Assembly: GCA_002314145.1 (NCBI GenBank)
Contig: DCCG01000037.1
Coordinates: 1-17,349, forward strand
Length of the DNA stretch: 17,349 nucleotides
Direction: 5' to 3'
From: Thalassolituus sp. UBA1087
GTDB lineage: Bacteria > Pseudomonadota > Gammaproteobacteria > Pseudomonadales > Oceanobacteraceae
Shown here in pieces: positions 14,843 to 17,349 of the stretch (its first letter is position 1; each line of letters begins with the position of its first letter). The position numbers were made by a program, and so were the translations under genes. The notes below the pieces were generated by a model. The model was not told the origin of the DNA. It worked only from the letters and a program-made list of their open reading frames with translations, and searched no databases.

Positions 14843-14880
14843 GATTTATGCTGGTCATAAATCACTGACGGGAGGTCAGT
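14843..14880 (+). promoter_or_regulatory. Two contiguous perfect hairpins abutting the phosphatase start codon
   Basis: Hairpin 1: GATTTATG (14843-14850) with CATAAATC (14856-14863), loop CTGGT. Hairpin 2 begins at the very next base: ACTGAC (14864-14869) with GTCAGT (14875-14880), loop GGGAG, and the ATG follows at 14881. The ribosome-binding site GGGAGG is split between loop and stem of hairpin 2. The DNA of hairpin 1 could equally be an operator dyad. Structured RNA at a ribosome-binding site commonly sets or regulates translation; that function is inferred. Confidence 0.6.
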
Positions 14881-15435
14881 ATGGTTTCTCAACGTACCAG
14901 TAAAACGCATCCGTTGCAGATTGCCGAAGTACCGGCGGGTGAGAATGGCGGCCTGATTGGTATCACTTTCTGCCCCGGTAAACATGACCCTATGGCGCAC
15001 ACCGGTGCCTGGGCGCGGGATCTGGAAATGGATCTGGATGTGATTAAAGACTGGCAGGCGGTGCTGGTTCTGACATTAGTGGAGATGGATGAGCTGGTGA
15101 TGCTGAAAGTGCCGGATATCGGCCAGCAGGTCGAACGTCGCGGTATGCTGTGGCGTCATCTGCCAATCCGCGATTACTCCATTACCACGGATGAGTTTGA
15201 ACACCAGTGGCTGACCACAGGAAAAGAAATCCGCGATTTATTACGCAGCGGTAAAAATATTGTTGTGCATTGCAAAGGCGGGCTGGGCCGGGCCGGTATG
15301 ATGGCGGCGCGCTTATTGGCAGAGCTTGGTACTGATCCGGATGAGGCGATTAAAAAGGTGCGCCGTGCGCGCAGTGGCGCGATAGAAACCCCGGCACAGG
15401 TGGCGCTGATCCGGCGTACACAGCTTGTCTTATGA
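14881..15435 (+). CDS. Cyclin-dependent kinase inhibitor 3 (KAP)-like tyrosine/dual-specificity phosphatase
   Basis: A 184-aa cysteine-based phosphatase. The active-site loop HCKGGLGR (130-137) is a full HCx5R signature with nucleophile C131 and R137; D98 in LPIRDYS is the likely general acid. N-terminal elements GLIGITFCPGKHD (24-36), WARDLEMDLDVIKDWQA and the C-terminal GRAGMMAARLLAELG...RSGAIETPAQV match the CDKN3/KAP branch of dual-specificity phosphatases, whose bacterial members are uncharacterised to my knowledge. It should dephosphorylate phosphotyrosine or phosphothreonine/serine in the cytoplasm; no signal peptide or membrane segment. A near-ideal GGGAGG precedes the ATG, buried in a hairpin. 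A kinase-like gene follows 41 bp downstream. Confidence 0.88.
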   Translation: MVSQRTSKTHPLQIAEVPAGENGGLIGITFCPGKHDPMAHTGAWARDLEMDLDVIKDWQAVLVLTLVEMDELVMLKVPDIGQQVERRGMLWRHLPIRDYSITTDEFEHQWLTTGKEIRDLLRSGKNIVVHCKGGLGRAGMMAARLLAELGTDPDEAIKKVRRARSGAIETPAQVALIRRTQLVL

Positions 15436-15476
15436 ATCCCTTTTTGTACTCTTGCCGACTGGTTGTGTAACGAGCG

Positions 15477-16166
15477 ATGAATTCTGATTGTTTGACCGCA
15501 GTGATTGATACCGCAGCGCTGGAACGGGTCGGGGGCGGCCTTGGCAGCAACCCGGCAGGTATTTATCAGGATGCTGCGGGCCAGCGTTATTACGTTAAAG
15601 AGACCGAATCCGTTGCTCATGCGCGTAACGAATACATAGCCGCCATGTTGTATCAGCTCGCCGGTGCGCCGACTCTGCGGTATGTAAAAACTAAGAACCG
15701 CTGCCAGGTCGCGACTTTGTGGTGTGATCTGGAAAAGAAAAATATTGCCCGCTTTACTGCCTCTGAACGTCGCCAGGCACGCCACTGGTTTGCGGTGCAT
15801 TGCTGGACAGCCAATTGGGATGCGGCCGGTTTTCAGGGGGATAATCAGGGCGTGGCGAATGGCCGGGTATTAACGCTGGATACCGGTGGTGCGCTGAGCT
15901 TCCGCGCGCAGGGCGATCCCAAAGGCAAAGCCTTCGGCGTCGATGTGCCTGAATGGTTCCGTCTCAGAAGCGACCCGGATAACCCGCAGGCGGTGCGTCT
16001 GTTCGGTGACATAACCGCGGCAGAGATGCAGGCGTCATTGTGTTGCGTTACCACACTTCACGATCAGGCAATCCGGCAGATGATTCAGCAAGCTGGTGGC
16101 AGCGACCGGCTGGTGGCAAAAATGATCGCCCGCAAAGCCTGGTTAATGAAGATAACGCCTGACTGA
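15477..16166 (+). CDS. Small kinase-fold protein (HipA/PI-kinase-like), partner of the phosphatase
   Basis: 229 aa, cytoplasmic. Motifs in kinase order: a glycine-rich loop GGGLGSNPAG (19-28), a candidate ATP-binding lysine in RYYVKETES (K41), RNEYIAAMLYQLAG helix (50-63), a catalytic-loop-like TANWDAAGFQGDNQG (D115, N123), and a metal-binding LDTGGAL (D135). I recall related WDxxGxxxDN / DxGGAL domains fused to phage or polymorphic-toxin-type proteins; here it stands alone. Substrate (protein, nucleotide or small molecule) is unknown. It directly follows a phosphatase gene in the same direction with no terminator between, so the two are probably co-expressed with opposing activities. The ribosome-binding site is weak (ACGAGCG). 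The gene ends 6 bp from the convergent diguanylate cyclase. Confidence 0.72.
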   Translation: MNSDCLTAVIDTAALERVGGGLGSNPAGIYQDAAGQRYYVKETESVAHARNEYIAAMLYQLAGAPTLRYVKTKNRCQVATLWCDLEKKNIARFTASERRQARHWFAVHCWTANWDAAGFQGDNQGVANGRVLTLDTGGALSFRAQGDPKGKAFGVDVPEWFRLRSDPDNPQAVRLFGDITAAEMQASLCCVTTLHDQAIRQMIQQAGGSDRLVAKMIARKAWLMKITPD

Positions 16167-16172
16167 TGCGGT

Positions 16173-17087
16173 TCAGGTAATGCAGTTGCGGCCATGGTCT
16201 TTTGCTGCATAGAGTCTGCGGTCTGCTTCGCTGAGCATTTCATCCAGCGTGAGGATGTTGTCAGGCGCACAGCAGCAGACACCAAAGCTGGCAGTGCAAT
16301 GCAGAGTGTCTTCGTTGAACAGCGCTGGCGACTGATCAAACTCCGTGCGTAAGCGTTCCGCCAGCTGGCTGGCATCTGTAAGCGCGGTCTGAGGCAGCAG
16401 CAGGACAAATTCTTCCCCGCCCATACGGGCAGCAATATCAGCGTCTCTGACGTTATTGCCAATCAGCTCGCTGATATGTTTCAGAACCGCATCACCGGCG
16501 GCGTGGCCGTAGCGGTCATTGATCTGCTTAAAGTGATCCAGGTCGAGCATAATCAGGGAAACCGGCTGGCAGAAGCGCGCTGCTTCTTTCAGTAACTGTT
16601 CGCCTAAACTGAAAAACGCGCGGCGGTTATGCAGACCCGTGAGCATGTCAGTGGTCGCCAGCTGCTCGGCTTTACGGCGTTCCTGTTCGAGCTGACATTC
16701 CATGGCTTTACGGGCGGTGATATCCGCCGCTACTTCAATACGCACCATGCGGCCATCGGACCAGCGTATTGCGCGGTCATTGCACTGGTACCAGTGGCCG
16801 TTGATGGTGTTGCGGAATTCCCACTGGTAACCCTGAGTTGCTTCGCCCTGTTCATCCAGCAGGTGTTGGTTCGTGCAGAAACTGCAGGGACCGTGCTGAT
16901 CTTTCTGCAGTACTTCCCAGCAGCGCTTACCGTCCGGCTTTCCATAATGGCGTATGCCGTATTCATTCATATACAGCAGTTCATACGTATCCATATCGGC
17001 GACATAAATCAGAGCATCGACGTTGTTCAGAATAATCTGACACTGATCCCGGGTATCGTCATTCTTCCTGGCCGGGGATGTATGCAT
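16173..17087 (-). CDS. PAS-GGDEF diguanylate cyclase
   Basis: Makes cyclic di-GMP from two GTP. Numbered from ATG 17087 (304 aa): a PAS domain at about 18-125 with an unusual cysteine group (C56, then GPCSFC giving C68 and C71), a short coiled linker (MECQLEQERRKAEQL), and a GGDEF domain from about residue 145. The active-site motif is GGEEF (223-227) and an inhibitory RxxD site lies five residues before it (R214-D217), so activity and product feedback are both expected. No transmembrane segment. Start is uncertain: neither ATG 17087 nor a TTG at 17168, which would add 27 residues, has a clear ribosome-binding site. The PAS cysteines may hold a metal or redox switch; this is inferred. Confidence 0.92.
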   Translation of the reverse strand: MHTSPARKNDDTRDQCQIILNNVDALIYVADMDTYELLYMNEYGIRHYGKPDGKRCWEVLQKDQHGPCSFCTNQHLLDEQGEATQGYQWEFRNTINGHWYQCNDRAIRWSDGRMVRIEVAADITARKAMECQLEQERRKAEQLATTDMLTGLHNRRAFFSLGEQLLKEAARFCQPVSLIMLDLDHFKQINDRYGHAAGDAVLKHISELIGNNVRDADIAARMGGEEFVLLLPQTALTDASQLAERLRTEFDQSPALFNEDTLHCTASFGVCCCAPDNILTLDEMLSEADRRLYAAKDHGRNCIT

Positions 17088-17213
17088 AGGAGGGAGCCTG
17101 GCTGAGCTTTGCGCGTTTTTTATGGATTGATTGGGTTTAAGACTAGCCAGATTGCCTGGGTACCACAACTGCTTCTGCGTATTTTTACAAATATATCATT
17201 AGGGGTAGTACGT

Positions 17214-17349
17214 ATGCCGGGGCGCGTTGACCGGCAGGCAGCGCTCTGCGCTGCCGCGGTTACCGCTGTTTTGTTCTTCTCTTCAAAAATGGACCGGTCA
17301 AAAAATGGGCCAGTCAGAAAATGGACCGGTCAGGGAATGAGCCGGTCAG
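17214..17349 (+). CDS. Possible 5' end of an unknown gene with a hydrophobic N-terminus
   Basis: An open frame begins at ATG 17214 with AGGGG about 8 bases upstream and is still open at the window edge (45 codons). It reads MPGRVDRQAALCAAAVTAVL then FFSSK, resembling a signal peptide or membrane anchor, before entering the 16-bp tandem repeats. Across three repeat units the frame returns to phase, giving a 16-residue peptide period (MDRS... to MSRS...). A short hairpin (GGCAGCGC/GCGCTGCC, 17237-17255) inside the frame and the non-coding look of the repeats argue against it. Treat as tentative. Confidence 0.35.
   Translation, partial: MPGRVDRQAALCAAAVTAVLFFSSKMDRSKNGPVRKWTGQGMSRS
17237..17255. 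repeat. Perfect 8-bp GC-rich hairpin with 3-base loop
   Basis: GGCAGCGC (17237-17244) and GCGCTGCC (17248-17255) pair fully around TCT. A second small stem, GCGGT/ACCGC, follows and then a T-rich tract (TGTTTTGTTCTTCTC). Read rightward it resembles a terminator, yet no rightward gene ends nearby. Confidence 0.45.
17287..17349. repeat. 16-bp tandem repeat array, at least four units, cut by the window edge
   Basis: Units start at 17287, 17303, 17319 and 17335 with exact 16-bp spacing; the consensus is RAATGGACCGGTCARR with GACCGGTC palindromic at its centre. Units 1 and 3 share the core, unit 2 has GGGCCAGTC, unit 4 has GAGCCGGTC. The fourth unit ends at base 17349, so the array may continue. 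The palindromic core resembles the lone TGACCGGTCA at 6436-6445. Confidence 0.85.

Noticed and set aside
15174..15800. 208-codon minus-strand open frame across the phosphatase/kinase junction
   Set aside because: It is a shadow of two genes with recognisable catalytic motifs on the other strand.
1..17349. CRISPR arrays, tRNA or rRNA genes, insertion sequences
   Set aside because: No spaced direct repeats of CRISPR type, no cloverleaf or rRNA sequence, and no transposase-like frame was seen on either strand.

Overview
The window looks like chromosomal DNA of a marine-type gammaproteobacterium, possibly Oceanospirillales. This is inferred from protein similarity to E. coli and Pseudomonas families (GabD, PuuB, DadA/DadX, Lrp) and from the style of the transporters and lipoprotein; no rRNA or tRNA gene is present to confirm it. 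Gene density is high, and most genes are complete metabolic or regulatory genes. The two accessory-looking parts are the left edge (integron cassettes) and the right third (a phosphatase/kinase pair next to a decayed regulator).

Left edge (1-430): one complete 333-bp integron gene cassette on the minus strand. It carries an 81-codon unknown gene and a well-formed attC, and is followed by the first 24 codons of the next cassette's gene. No integrase gene lies on the side where attI/intI should be; 430-810 is gene-free and rich in short palindromes.

811-6420: an amine/GABA catabolic cluster. A class III omega-aminotransferase and succinate-semialdehyde dehydrogenase (gabD) run leftward and end in a strong terminator. 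A LysR regulator and a gamma-glutamylputrescine oxidase (puuB) run rightward. Together they suggest putrescine/GABA breakdown to succinate; the puuA, puuC and puuD functions would have to be encoded elsewhere.

6421-10086: a gene-poor spacer, a single-gene NHL beta-propeller lipoprotein, and a divergent LysR regulator / EamA exporter pair.

10087-13632: a D-alanine catabolic operon on the minus strand (dadA, a ridA-family gene, dadX, terminator) with a divergent Lrp/AsnC-type regulator.

13633-17349: two small uncharacterised membrane proteins, a frameshifted remnant of an AraC-type regulator, and a KAP/CDKN3-like tyrosine/dual-specificity phosphatase preceded by two back-to-back perfect hairpins that abut its start codon. 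A small kinase-fold protein follows (apparent VxK, WD...DN and DxGG motifs), then a convergent PAS-GGDEF diguanylate cyclase. At the edge is the beginning of an open frame containing exact 16-bp tandem repeats. The phosphatase/kinase pair with its structured leader is the most likely candidate for an undescribed system here.
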